Part shown: positions 34,997-44,386 of the stretch, in pieces
How the letters are laid out: each line of letters opens with the position of its first letter
Position numbering within the stretch: position 1 is the first letter of the stretch
NCBI GenBank assembly: GCA_944381635.1
Contig: CALWLY010000001.1
Coordinates: forward strand, 1-64,000
Origin: an uncultured Lachnospiraceae bacterium
Lineage (GTDB): Bacteria; Bacillota; Clostridia; Lachnospirales; Lachnospiraceae
DNA: 64,000 nt
Reading direction: 5' to 3'
Notes under the pieces: generated by a model
Seen by the model: the letters and a program-made list of their open reading frames with translations, nothing else
What the model was told of the DNA's origin: nothing
The model's database searches: none
Program-made: the position numbers and the translations under genes

Positions 34997-36166
34997 ATGA
35001 AAAAAATAGACCGCATTTACTATACCGGAGATGAGAAAATCCGTTTTAATGTTCCGCCGTATACGGGAAAAGAACTGGATAACATAAAAAAAGCAGTGGA
35101 GAATCAGAAAATCTGCGGCGACGGTGAGTTTACAAAAAGCTGCAGCAAATGGCTGGAAGAAAAGACGGGGACGAAAAAATGTCTTCTCACAACATCCTGT
35201 ACTCATGCCACAGAGCTGGCAGCCTTGCTTGCGGACATCCGTCCGGGCGATGAAGTGATTATGCCGTCCTATACTTTTGTGTCCACAGCGGACGCCTTTG
35301 TTCTTCGCGGAGCAACGCCTGTGTTTGTGGACATCCGTCCCGATACGATGAACATCGATGAGACATTGATCGAAGATGCCATCACGGAGAAAACAAGAGC
35401 GATTGTCCCGGTTCACTATGCAGGGGTAGGCTGCGAGATGGATACCATCATGGACATCGCAAAGAGACATAACCTGCTGGTCATTGAGGACGCCGCTCAG
35501 GGCGTTATGGCTTCCTATAAAGGAAAGGCGCTTGGAAGTATCGGTGATTTTGGATGTTATTCTTTCCATGAGACGAAAAACTACAGCATGGGAGAGGGAG
35601 GCGCGCTTCTGATCGCCCATGAAAAAGATATTGAGAATGCGGAGATTTTCCGTGAAAAAGGTACGGACAGAAGTAAATATTACAGAGGACAGGTGGACAA
35701 GTACCGTTGGGTAAACTATGGTTCCAGCTATCTGCCCAGTGAGCTGAACGCCGCTTATCTCTACGCTCAGCTGGAAGAGGCGGATACGATCAACAACTGG
35801 CGTATGGACAGATGGAAGGAATACTATGAGCTCTTAAAGCCTCTCGCAGAGGAAGGGAAGATCGAACTGCCCTTCATTCCGGAAGAATGTACTCACAACG
35901 CCCACATGTTTTATATTAAGACAAAAGATCAGGAGGAGAGAGCAGCCCTCATTTCTCATCTGATCCACTATGATATTGTTGCTGTGTTCCATTACGTTCC
36001 TCTTCATTCTGCACCGGCAGGACTTAAGTTCGGACGTTTCCACGGAGAGGACCGCTATACCACGAAAGAAAGCGAAAGACTTCTGCGTCTTCCCATGTAT
36101 TATGGCCTGACTGCGGAACAGACTGCTTTTGTGGCAGAGAAAGTAAGGGAGTTTTACAACAGGTAA
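34997..36166 (+). CDS. wecE: dTDP-4-amino-4,6-dideoxygalactose transaminase (WecE/RffA type)
   Basis: This 389-residue DegT-family PLP aminotransferase carries KICGDGEFTKSCSKWLEE, the SCTHATELAALL block and the PLP lysine K194 in SFHETKNYSMGEGG, all close to WecE/RffA. The family converts dTDP-4-keto-6-deoxyglucose to dTDP-4-amino-4,6-dideoxygalactose (Fuc4N precursor). No rmlA/rmlB is present in the window, so the donor must come from elsewhere. The next gene's ATG directly abuts its stop codon. Confidence 0.88.
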   Translation: MKKIDRIYYTGDEKIRFNVPPYTGKELDNIKKAVENQKICGDGEFTKSCSKWLEEKTGTKKCLLTTSCTHATELAALLADIRPGDEVIMPSYTFVSTADAFVLRGATPVFVDIRPDTMNIDETLIEDAITEKTRAIVPVHYAGVGCEMDTIMDIAKRHNLLVIEDAAQGVMASYKGKALGSIGDFGCYSFHETKNYSMGEGGALLIAHEKDIENAEIFREKGTDRSKYYRGQVDKYRWVNYGSSYLPSELNAAYLYAQLEEADTINNWRMDRWKEYYELLKPLAEEGKIELPFIPEECTHNAHMFYIKTKDQEERAALISHLIHYDIVAVFHYVPLHSAPAGLKFGRFHGEDRYTTKESERLLRLPMYYGLTAEQTAFVAEKVREFYNR

Positions 36167-38050
36167 ATGATGATAACAAGATTCGGGAAATTTCTGAAAA
36201 AAAATAAAAACCTGACAGCTGCCGTGCTCTTTACGGGGCTTTTATGGTTTTTCATCAGCCTTCGTTTTGACTTTTATTATGACTTAAACGATGATTTCTG
36301 GATTAAGGAAATTCTCTCAGGAGCCTACACGGGGCAGCCGTCCGGCTATGCCATTCAGCTTCTTTACCCGCTGTCCTGGCTTTTGGCGGCGCTCTATCTG
36401 CTGCTTCCGGGCATGGAATGGTTTGGGTTTTTCTTAAACTTGTGTCAGTTCGGAAGCATTGCGCTGATGCTTTTGCGGGCCTTTAAAAAGTGGGACAACA
36501 TAAGAAAAAAGACAATCGCGGCTGTGGCGGCAGCCTGTTTTGTATTTTCCCTGCTTTTGTATCCGCTGGTTTACGTGCAGTACACCACAGCGGCGGGAAT
36601 GCTGGGAGCTGCGGCAATCTTCTGGTTTTTAACTTCGGATACAGGTCTTTCCTTTAAAGCCTTCTGGAAAGATAATATACCGGCGCTTCTTTTGCTGTGG
36701 ACGTCCTTTTGCTTAAGAAGTGAAATGATGCTGTTGCTTCTTCCCCTGTTGGCGGTGGCGGGAATCAGCCGGTGGATGCAGGAGAGACCGCTGTTTACCA
36801 GGAAGACGCTTCTTAAATACCTGGGACTTTGCGGAATTCTGGCAGCGGGCATGGCGGTTGTTTTCGGCATGGACGCTTATGCGTACCAAAAAGACGGATG
36901 GAAAGAATTCAGACAGTTTTTTGACGCCAGAACTCAGGTGTATGATTTCTGGGGCTATCCGGATTATGAGAGCAATCAGGAATTTTACGAATCCATCGGT
37001 ATGACAGAAGCTTCCTGGCGTCTGCTTGACAATTATAATTTCGGAGCGGACGATTCCATAGATGCGAAGACGATGCAGGCTGTGGCGGATTACGCTAAGA
37101 GCCAGGGAGAAGGCCCTTTTAAAAAGAACTTGTCGGAAGGCATCTGGCTTCTTTCAAAGCATATGGGGGCCGTATCGAACCAACCCCAGATACAGGTTCA
37201 GGGAGATTTCCCCTGGAATTATATGTTCCTGATTCTGACGGCCGCTCTTTTTATCAAAGGAATCATCCGAAAGGACAGAAGGCTTTGCATGCTGCAGGCA
37301 ATTCTGCTGGCGGGCACAGGCTGGGGATTGTGGCTGTTTCTGGTGCTTCGGGACAGAGTGGTAGAGCGCATCAGCTTACCCTTATACCTGGCTATGACGG
37401 TGACGGCACTGCTTCTTTTGCTGGATGAAGGTTCCCGAATGAAGAAAACGGACAGTAAACCGGGAAAAGTGCTCTCGGAACGAGACGAAAAATTTCAGTT
37501 TGCAAAGATGAAAGGAAAAAAAGGCAGTTTTGCGGCGGCAGCCGGAATGCTTGTTTTGCTGCTCTTTATCGTGTTGATTCCCTCTTCCTGGCAGAGAAGT
37601 GTTTCGGAAAAAGAGAGACGGGAAGAGATCAACGCAGGGGCCTGGCAGATCGACGCCTACTGTGCTTCCTATCCCAATCTGCTGTTTTTGGAGGATGTGT
37701 ATTCCACTACAGCTTATTCGGAGAAAATCTATACCGGAGAGGAAGCGGGACAGTTATCCAACCAGGATCTGATGGGAGGCTGGGTGAATAAAAGTCCCCT
37801 TACTGAATACAAACTTTCCCTTTTTGGAAGCAGCAGTATGCAGGAGGCCCTTTCCGGGAATCCCAAGGTGAGAGTGCTTATAGAGAAAGAAAAGGATATC
37901 AGCTGGCTGGAAGATATTCTTTCAGAAAAGGGAGTCAGTGCAAAGGCGCTGAAGGTGGATGCCATTGGAGAAGTGATGGATGTCTACCAGATAGTGGTCA
38001 CAGGCGGCGAAGAAACACTGGAGATTTCATCGGCCGTCCGGTCAGAGTGA
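36167..38050 (+). CDS. Polytopic membrane protein, GT-C-like
   Basis: The protein has 627 residues. An N-terminal transmembrane segment (LTAAVLFTGLLWFFISLRF) is followed by an acidic outer loop YYDLNDDFWIKEILSGAYTG. This resembles the catalytic Asp pair of GT-C enzymes. About ten more segments follow, with a large outer loop (about 240-345) and a soluble C-terminal domain. The family could not be named. The start is one of two adjacent ATGs at 36167/36170, with no strong ribosome binding site, which suggests coupling to the preceding wecE. Confidence 0.65.
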   Translation: MMITRFGKFLKKNKNLTAAVLFTGLLWFFISLRFDFYYDLNDDFWIKEILSGAYTGQPSGYAIQLLYPLSWLLAALYLLLPGMEWFGFFLNLCQFGSIALMLLRAFKKWDNIRKKTIAAVAAACFVFSLLLYPLVYVQYTTAAGMLGAAAIFWFLTSDTGLSFKAFWKDNIPALLLLWTSFCLRSEMMLLLLPLLAVAGISRWMQERPLFTRKTLLKYLGLCGILAAGMAVVFGMDAYAYQKDGWKEFRQFFDARTQVYDFWGYPDYESNQEFYESIGMTEASWRLLDNYNFGADDSIDAKTMQAVADYAKSQGEGPFKKNLSEGIWLLSKHMGAVSNQPQIQVQGDFPWNYMFLILTAALFIKGIIRKDRRLCMLQAILLAGTGWGLWLFLVLRDRVVERISLPLYLAMTVTALLLLLDEGSRMKKTDSKPGKVLSERDEKFQFAKMKGKKGSFAAAAGMLVLLLFIVLIPSSWQRSVSEKERREEINAGAWQIDAYCASYPNLLFLEDVYSTTAYSEKIYTGEEAGQLSNQDLMGGWVNKSPLTEYKLSLFGSSSMQEALSGNPKVRVLIEKEKDISWLEDILSEKGVSAKALKVDAIGEVMDVYQIVVTGGEETLEISSAVRSE

Positions 38051-38078
38051 GTCTTACAAAACAGGGAGAGGCAGACTT

Positions 38079-38633
38079 ATGTGGAAAAAAACAGAACAGG
38101 GCTTCGTGTTTGAAGGAGAGGGTTTCGGTCTGCGTCCTATCGGCATGGAGGATACAGAAAATATAGTCCGCTGGCGAAACAGCCACAGGGTAAGAAAGAA
38201 CTTTATCTATCAGAAGCCTTTTACAAAAGAGGGACAGGAAAATTGGCTTCGGACAAAAGTGGCCTCGGGAGAGGTAGTGCAGTTTATTCTTTTTCTGAGA
38301 GACGGACAGAGTCAGATTCCGGTGGGAAGCATTTATTTCCGGGATTTGGATCTGGAAAACAAAAAAGCGGAATACGGTATTTTTATCGGAGAAGAGTGGG
38401 CTGCAGGAAAAGGCCTGGGAAGCAAGGGTGCCAGAGCGGCGCTTACCTTTGCCAGAGATTACCTGAAACTTCACAAGGTTTTCCTGCGTGTCTTTACGGA
38501 CAACGAAGCGGCTGTGAGAAGTTATAAAAACGCAGGATTTTCGATAGAGGCGCATCTAAAGGATGAGATTCGCACAGAAGACGGGTATCGGGATATGTAC
38601 CTGATGGCCGTACTTTTTGAGGAAAACAGATAA
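38079..38633 (+). CDS. GNAT acetyltransferase, PseH-like
   Basis: This 184-residue GNAT protein starts GFGLRPIGMEDTENIVRWRNS and has VRKNFIYQKPFTKEGQENWL, then IPVGSIYFRDLDLENKKAEYGIFIGE and the acetyl-CoA loop AAGKGLGSKGARAAL (about residues 108-122). The opening pattern, with RWRN..VR followed by a hydrophobic loop, resembles PseH. PseH acetylates the 4-amino group of the PseC product and is the one pse step missing from the cluster at 16.9-24.7 kb. Assignment is by resemblance and pathway gap. Confidence 0.7.
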   Translation: MWKKTEQGFVFEGEGFGLRPIGMEDTENIVRWRNSHRVRKNFIYQKPFTKEGQENWLRTKVASGEVVQFILFLRDGQSQIPVGSIYFRDLDLENKKAEYGIFIGEEWAAGKGLGSKGARAALTFARDYLKLHKVFLRVFTDNEAAVRSYKNAGFSIEAHLKDEIRTEDGYRDMYLMAVLFEENR

Positions 38634-38695
38634 AAAGTCCATTGGTGGACTTTTGTGCTGCGATAGGAAATTTTATTTCTTATGGCAGCACAAAA
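38633..38695. terminator. Double hairpin between the GNAT and GT2 genes
   Basis: AAAAGTCCA/TGGACTTTT (38633-38654) forms a small terminator-like stem. It overlaps a longer stem TTTTGTGCTGC/GCAGCACAAAA (38651-38661 and 38685-38695) with an inner GATAGGAAAT/ATTTCTTAT. That inner part resembles the hairpin module of element B. Confidence 0.5.
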
Positions 38696-38732
38696 GATAA
38701 AACAGGATCGGGAAGGGAGCAGAAATAGCAGC

Positions 38733-39743
38733 ATGAAGCAGAAAGTAAGTTTCGTGATTCCCTGTTATCGTTCGGAGAAGACGATCGAGGGAGTGACAGA
38801 AGAGATAAAAGAAGCGATGGGCAAGTTGCCGGAATATACCTATGAGGTCATTCTGGTCAACGATTGTTCCCCGGATGATACGTTTTCCGTAATCAGAAAA
38901 CTGTGTGAAAAAGAGGAAAATATTTACGGCATCAGTCTGGCCAGAAACTTCGGACAGCATGCGGCGCTGATGGCCGGATTTCATCAGGCTTCCGGGGATA
39001 TTTTGGTCTGTCTGGATGACGACGGACAGACTCCAGCCAATGAGGTGGGAAAACTTTTGGGGGAACTGGAAAAGGGCGCGGATGTAGTTTATGCCAAATA
39101 CGAACATAAGCAGCACAACGCTTTTCGCAATTTTGGAAGCAGGGTGAACGACTGGATGCTTTGTTTTATGCTGAACAAACCCCGTGATCTGTACATTTCC
39201 AGCTATTTTGCGGCCAGAAGGTTTATTCTGGATGAGATGATCCGCTACGAAAACGCCTATCCTTATGTGATCGGGCTGGTGCTTCGGGCAACCAAAAACA
39301 TCCGCAATGTGACGGTAGCTCATCGGGAGAGAACGATAGGAACCAGCGGCTATACCATAAAGAAACTGCTGGCGTTGTGGTTCAACGGATTTACCGCTTT
39401 CAGTGAAAAACCTTTGCGGATTGCTACCATGATCGGAGTGCTTTGTGCGGGCGCAGGTTTTCTGTACGGTATTTACACGATTATCAAAAAATTCATCAAT
39501 CCGGCGGTACCTTTGGGATTCAGCGCTTTGATGTCAGCAATTGTGTTTATTGGCGGAATGCTGATGCTGATGCTGGGGATGATCGGCGAGTATGTGGGAA
39601 GAATGTACATTTGTATGAACCATGCACCTCAGTATGTCATTCGTGAGACGGCGGGAAAAAAGAAGGAAGAAAAGAAAGCCGGGAGCGAAGCAGAGACGGA
39701 AACTTTGAAGACGAAGGACGGAGAAAAAGAACGACAGCCATAA
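38733..39743 (+). CDS. GT2 undecaprenyl-phosphate sugar synthase (ArnC/GtrB-like)
   Basis: This 336-residue transferase has a GT-A domain with SFVIPCYRSEKTIEGV, VNDCSPDDTF, the metal/catalytic VCLDDDGQTP and the HRERTIGTSGYTIKKL motif of DPM1-like enzymes. Two C-terminal transmembrane helices (about 235-305) follow, then a Lys/Glu-rich tail. It is expected to make an undecaprenyl-phosphate-linked sugar on the inner membrane face, the kind of donor the GT-C-like proteins of this locus would use. The ATG at 38733 gives the standard N-terminus. Confidence 0.87.
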   Translation: MKQKVSFVIPCYRSEKTIEGVTEEIKEAMGKLPEYTYEVILVNDCSPDDTFSVIRKLCEKEENIYGISLARNFGQHAALMAGFHQASGDILVCLDDDGQTPANEVGKLLGELEKGADVVYAKYEHKQHNAFRNFGSRVNDWMLCFMLNKPRDLYISSYFAARRFILDEMIRYENAYPYVIGLVLRATKNIRNVTVAHRERTIGTSGYTIKKLLALWFNGFTAFSEKPLRIATMIGVLCAGAGFLYGIYTIIKKFINPAVPLGFSALMSAIVFIGGMLMLMLGMIGEYVGRMYICMNHAPQYVIRETAGKKKEEKKAGSEAETETLKTKDGEKERQP

Positions 39744-39779
39744 GTCGCACCACTTTTATGGGAAAAGAGGAAATAGAGT

Positions 39780-41828
39780 ATGTGGAAGCAGAAAATTCTG
39801 ATATTTTTAGTGGCTATGGCCGGAATTGTTGTTATGCCGGGGCTGCTTGCGGATGATCCCGCCCAGTCTCTTGCCGGAGGCAGCATCCTGTGGATTCTGG
39901 CGGCAGCCCTTGTCTGCCGTTTTTTCTGGCAGGTCGCTACCGCAGAGAAAGAACTGCTGCAAAAAGAGGAAAATTTTGAAAAGTGTGCGCCTCGGCGCAC
40001 ACTCGCGCCGAGCGCGGTTGCCGTCGGGCAACATGCTACTTTTCGCGCGAGTGCGCATCTTCAGCGGAGCGTCTTTTTTCAGACGATAGGAAAGGTGCAT
40101 TCCTATCGTCTGAAAAAACGATGGCTGACAGCCCTTGTGGCGGGCGCCGGGTTTTCCCTTGCCATGGTATGGGGAAAGCGATTGGAAACTGTGGATAATG
40201 TAAACTTCACAGATCCATGGATGTGGATTTCTCTTCTGTGTCTTATTCCGTTTTTCTCTTTTTGCTTTCTGGGGCTGTGGCAGGCTCTGGAAAAAGCAGG
40301 AGAGAAGGAAAAGAGTGCAGCAGAAAAAGAAGGATGTCAGTTAAGCGAAAAAAAGAGCGGCGCCGGTTTCCCGGAAAAGGCGAAAAGTCCGGCAGGAAGA
40401 GGACTTGGAAAGCTTTTGGGCAGGATTTCTCCCAGGGGGAAAATTTGTCTGACGGCAGCGGGCTTTTTGATTTTCTGGGGAATCACGCTCCTGGCTGTAT
40501 GGCCGGGTTTTTTTGTTTACGATGCGCAGGATGAATATTTGCAGGTGGTTACCAGGCAGTTTACCACCCATCATCCCATGCCGCATGTGCTCTTGCTTGG
40601 AGGCATCATCCATGCGGTGTACAAACTTACCGGTTCCTATAACCTGGGCATTGCCTCCTACCTGCTGTTTCAGATGCTGATACTGTCCGCCTGCTTTACT
40701 TATGTGCTTTGGTTTATGAAAAAGCTGGGATGCTCTGTGGGGGCAAGAGTTGTTGCTTTTCTGTTTCTGGCCTGTTTTCCGGTGGTACAGATGTACGTGC
40801 TGTGTTCGGCAAAGGATGCTCTCTACAGCGCAGGCATGCTGATGAGCATTGCGTTTTTGTGCGAATTTCTTTGTGACAGGGAGAATTTTTTCCGAAAAAA
40901 AGGAAAAGTTGCAGCCTGGATGCTCTCCCTTTGGGCTATGGCAGTGTTCCGCAACAATGGTTTTTATGTGTTTTTGCTTATGATTCCGGTAATCTTATTT
41001 CTGGCGGGAAAACAGATTAAGAAGACAGCGCTTCTCCTGGGAGGGACTCTTGTTTTTTATCTGGCTGTAAATGCAGGAATCGGTCTGCTGTTTCATCCGG
41101 CTCAGGGAGGAAAGCAGGAACTTCTCACGGTTCCCATCCAGCAGCTGGCAAGAGCATGGAATTATGAACCGGAACTTTTTTCCAAAGAAGAGGAGAAACT
41201 TCTCTTTTCTTATATCCCGAAGGAAAATCTTGAGGCGTATCGTCCGAGACTGTCGGATCCGGTAAAAATCGGTTTTCAGGGAAGTGTCTATGAAGACAAC
41301 AGCCGTGATTTCTGGAAACTGTGGGCCGATATAGGGAAAAAGGCGCCGGCAGTGTATGGAAACAGCTGGCTGCTTACTTCCTATGGTTTCTGGTATCCGG
41401 ATGCGCTCATCAATGCGTACGAGGGAAACACGGTATTTACTTTTACTTATGAAGACAGTTCTTACTTTGGTTTTGAGACGGAACAGCCGGGAGTACGAAA
41501 CAGTAAGATTCCCTGGCTGGAGGAGTTTTACCGGCAGCTTTCGCTGGAAATCTCTTTTCAGAAAATTCCGGTGCTGTCTATGCTCTTTTCTCCGGGTTTT
41601 TTGTTCTGGGTTTATGCCGCAGGATTCCTGTTTCTTCTTGCCATGGGAAAATGGCGGGAGGGACTGGTGTGGCTTCCTGTATTTTTAAACTGGGCCACGG
41701 TGCTGTTAGGCCCCTGTTATCTTGTTCGTTACGTGCTGATCTTCTGGTTTGCACTGCCGTTTTTCCTTTGGTATATCTGGCGCTTTGGTTGTCAGAATAA
41801 GGGAAGTGTGCTATACTACCATGGATAA
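39780..41828 (+). CDS. Polytopic membrane protein (DUF6020-like) carrying an in-frame repeat insertion
   Basis: The protein has 682 residues, with two N-terminal transmembrane segments (ILIFLVAMAGIVVMPGLLA and ILWILAAALVCRFFWQVA). Residues about 69-113 are encoded by element B copy 3 (CAPRRTLAPSAVAVGQHATF and following), forming a basic loop. Many further segments follow, with VWPGFFVYDAQDEYLQVVT and HHPMPHVLLLGGIIH in the first large outer loop. The YDAQDE acidic motif and length resemble DUF6020/GT-C-like proteins. AGAGGA precedes the ATG at a good distance, so translation from here is credible. The repeat could also mark a fused 5' end. Confidence 0.65.
   Translation: MWKQKILIFLVAMAGIVVMPGLLADDPAQSLAGGSILWILAAALVCRFFWQVATAEKELLQKEENFEKCAPRRTLAPSAVAVGQHATFRASAHLQRSVFFQTIGKVHSYRLKKRWLTALVAGAGFSLAMVWGKRLETVDNVNFTDPWMWISLLCLIPFFSFCFLGLWQALEKAGEKEKSAAEKEGCQLSEKKSGAGFPEKAKSPAGRGLGKLLGRISPRGKICLTAAGFLIFWGITLLAVWPGFFVYDAQDEYLQVVTRQFTTHHPMPHVLLLGGIIHAVYKLTGSYNLGIASYLLFQMLILSACFTYVLWFMKKLGCSVGARVVAFLFLACFPVVQMYVLCSAKDALYSAGMLMSIAFLCEFLCDRENFFRKKGKVAAWMLSLWAMAVFRNNGFYVFLLMIPVILFLAGKQIKKTALLLGGTLVFYLAVNAGIGLLFHPAQGGKQELLTVPIQQLARAWNYEPELFSKEEEKLLFSYIPKENLEAYRPRLSDPVKIGFQGSVYEDNSRDFWKLWADIGKKAPAVYGNSWLLTSYGFWYPDALINAYEGNTVFTFTYEDSSYFGFETEQPGVRNSKIPWLEEFYRQLSLEISFQKIPVLSMLFSPGFLFWVYAAGFLFLLAMGKWREGLVWLPVFLNWATVLLGPCYLVRYVLIFWFALPFFLWYIWRFGCQNKGSVLYYHG
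39982..40118. repeat. Element B, copy 3, inside a coding sequence
   Basis: AGTGTGCGCC/GGCGCACACT (39982-39991 and 39994-40003), a GC-rich middle, then a perfect 18-bp hairpin (40074-40091 and 40101-40118). This is copy 1 (13191-13322) in reverse orientation; blocks such as GATGCGCACTCGCGCGAAA are shared. The T-run of the terminator-like end faces the minus strand, so sense transcription should not stop here. Confidence 0.75.
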
Positions 41829-41917
41829 ATTATGACATGGTTTCAGGGGAAGAAATTGCTTCCTCTGCGGCGGTACATAAAAAATCGATAACGGATATTG
41901 GAAAGATTGGGAGAATT

Positions 41918-44386
41918 ATGAACCGAAAAATAAAAAAATATCGTGCCATTCAGGCAATTCTTATTTTTTATCTGCTCATGATACTGTTACTGGCAGGTCC
42001 CATCGGTGTTTTTGATAAAAACCACCTGGTGCAGGGAACAGAAAAAGCGGTGGGCCAGACAGCGGAATTCGGCAGAGAGGACGGGGGAGTTTCGCAGGTT
42101 TTCCTTGCACAGGGAAATTATCTGAAAGCTCTGTATCTCAACGCGGTTACCGACGCCTCCAAAGACGTGCTGCAGTTTACGGTTTATGATGAACTTGGAG
42201 AAACTTTATATCAGGAACAGATTGCTTTTGAGTCTTATGAGGCGCCCGGATTTATCAGGATTCCCATAGAAATCGAAACGGTGCCCGGAAGAGCCTATGT
42301 GTGGCAGATCAGCAACCTGCAGGGGCACATGATCCTGGCGGTGGAAAACACCGCGGAATCCGGACTTACAGGCATCGGAAACTATTATTGTCAGGATCAG
42401 GAGTTTGTGGGTCAGAATATTATTACCCGCTATGAATATACGGAAAGTTTTTCCGGAAAGAAAATGATGGTTCTCACCATGGCGGTTCTCGTGCTCGGTG
42501 TGTTTTTGACTGTTGCCATGGAAAGTCACGGAAGAAGAATGGGAGGCAGGGAAGTGTCCTTCCAGTGGATGTTCCGGCGGATGGGAAATCCTGTGCTTGC
42601 CGCGGGGGCATTGTTTCTTGTTTATGATGTGTTTCTAAAAAATACTTTTGGCGGAGGATGGCAGGACAAGCTCTTTTACGGGCTTGGAATCGCTTTGTTT
42701 TTCGGACTGCTTTTCTATGCCCTGAATGCAAAGAGACCGGGGTATGAGCCCCTTTTCGGAGTGACACTTTCCTATGCGAAAGATCACGTTATGGAATGGC
42801 TGCAGGTACTCTTTTTTGCGGGTGTGCTCTGGGGATGTATCGATTACATGAATGCCATGTATGACATCTATCAGCAGTATGCTTTTCGCAAAACTCTGTT
42901 TTTCTTTTTGCTTGTGCTTCTTACCATGTGCAAAAAGGAAAGGATTTTCCGCTGGTTTAACGGACTTTGGGTTCTTGCCTGCGGACTTTTGGGATATTTT
43001 GTGTACTGGCGTCCTCTTGCCGACGTGGCAGAACAGGGGGAACTGGCAAGGCTCAATGTGTGGGTTGCCATGGCGGCAGGCCTTGTGGCAATACAGTTTG
43101 TATGGCTGCTTATAAAAAAAGAAATCCCTGTGAAGAAAGTGTCTTTGCCTTACGCGGTACTGGTGGGAATTTTTTTCCTGCTGCTCCTTGTCTTCAGAAA
43201 CACAAGAGGATGGCCTGTTTACATGGTGGTCACCTGTGTTCTTTTATACCTGTTTTATCTGGCGTGGGAAAACAGAGACCGTTTTCTGGCAAACCTCTGC
43301 AACGGTATTATTTTGAATTTTGCCTGCGCGGCAGTGTTCTGCGTTCTGCGCCGGCCGTTCCGGGCGTGGTTTTTCTATCGCTACAATTTTACGTTCCACA
43401 CGGTTACGGTTACTGCCTATTATCTGGCGCTTGTGCTGGCAGCGCTGTTAGTGAAGCTGCTGATGCAGTATCATAAAAGCAGGAAACTTCGTGACTGGTG
43501 GGCAACAGCGCTTCTGTTTGCCATGGCAGCCTCTTTTCTGATCATGACATTTTCCAGAACAGGATACCTGGCTGCTGCGGTTATGATAGCTATTGTGTTC
43601 CTTTATGAATCCTTTGCGGTCTACCGGGAAAAATTCAGGACATTCCTGACAAAAGCCGGTGTTTTTGTGCTGCTGATCGTCGCCGGCCTTCCGGTTACCT
43701 ATTCGGCGGTGCGTCTGATACCGTATTATTACAATGATCCTTATGTTTTTGATATCGAAGAGTCTGAATGGGAAGTTCGAAAGGGAGAATCCCCGGATTC
43801 TGAGAATTATATGACCGTTCCCAGATTTTTCTACTGTATGGATGGAAAATTATTTGGGGATGCTTCTGATGTGATAAAAAGTGTCCAAAATACCATGATG
43901 GCATCTTCCGTCAGAGTGGAAGGAAGCGGGGAACAGCTTCTTGTAGCGTCCACAGACTATATGCCGGAATGGGAGGAAGAGGAGGATTTCTCCAACGGAC
44001 GTTTTGATATTTTCTTTGCTTATATAAGACAGTGGAACCTGACCGGGCACGATCAGATGGGAGTGGAGCTTCCTAACGGAGAGATCAGCGTTCATGCGCA
44101 TAATACATACCTTCAGGTATTTCACGATCACGGTCTGATCACCGGCGTGGTCTATCTGCTTGTGGGAATTGTAAGCCTTGTGCTTATGTTTTTCTATGCA
44201 AAAAGAGAAGAAAAAAGAGATGCCTACGCGGCGCTCCCGCTGGCAATCTTTCTTGCCTTTGCGGTGGCAGGGTTGGTGGAATGGCTGTTCCACCCGTGCA
44301 ATCCCATCGGATTTGCCACCATGGCGGCTTTGACGCCATTGTTCTATAAAACGGGATCTGCATCCCGTTTTATAAAACAACGATGA
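41918..44386 (+). CDS. O-antigen polymerase/ligase-like membrane protein (Wzy_C family)
   Basis: The protein has 822 residues. An N-terminal membrane segment (AIQAILIFYLLMILLLAGPIG) is followed by an outer beta-rich domain of about 165 residues and about twelve further segments. The Wzy_C features are FSRTGYLAAAVMIAIVFL, then SNGRFDIFFAYIRQW and HAHNTYLQVFHDHGLITGVVYLL, the conserved outer loop of O-antigen ligases/polymerases. It probably polymerises or transfers the lipid-linked glycan. The last ten or so codons (TGSASRFIKQR) lie in the hairpin of element A. The ATG at 41918 gives the usual short cytoplasmic N-terminus. Confidence 0.8.
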   Translation: MNRKIKKYRAIQAILIFYLLMILLLAGPIGVFDKNHLVQGTEKAVGQTAEFGREDGGVSQVFLAQGNYLKALYLNAVTDASKDVLQFTVYDELGETLYQEQIAFESYEAPGFIRIPIEIETVPGRAYVWQISNLQGHMILAVENTAESGLTGIGNYYCQDQEFVGQNIITRYEYTESFSGKKMMVLTMAVLVLGVFLTVAMESHGRRMGGREVSFQWMFRRMGNPVLAAGALFLVYDVFLKNTFGGGWQDKLFYGLGIALFFGLLFYALNAKRPGYEPLFGVTLSYAKDHVMEWLQVLFFAGVLWGCIDYMNAMYDIYQQYAFRKTLFFFLLVLLTMCKKERIFRWFNGLWVLACGLLGYFVYWRPLADVAEQGELARLNVWVAMAAGLVAIQFVWLLIKKEIPVKKVSLPYAVLVGIFFLLLLVFRNTRGWPVYMVVTCVLLYLFYLAWENRDRFLANLCNGIILNFACAAVFCVLRRPFRAWFFYRYNFTFHTVTVTAYYLALVLAALLVKLLMQYHKSRKLRDWWATALLFAMAASFLIMTFSRTGYLAAAVMIAIVFLYESFAVYREKFRTFLTKAGVFVLLIVAGLPVTYSAVRLIPYYYNDPYVFDIEESEWEVRKGESPDSENYMTVPRFFYCMDGKLFGDASDVIKSVQNTMMASSVRVEGSGEQLLVASTDYMPEWEEEEDFSNGRFDIFFAYIRQWNLTGHDQMGVELPNGEISVHAHNTYLQVFHDHGLITGVVYLLVGIVSLVLMFFYAKREEKRDAYAALPLAIFLAFAVAGLVEWLFHPCNPIGFATMAALTPLFYKTGSASRFIKQR

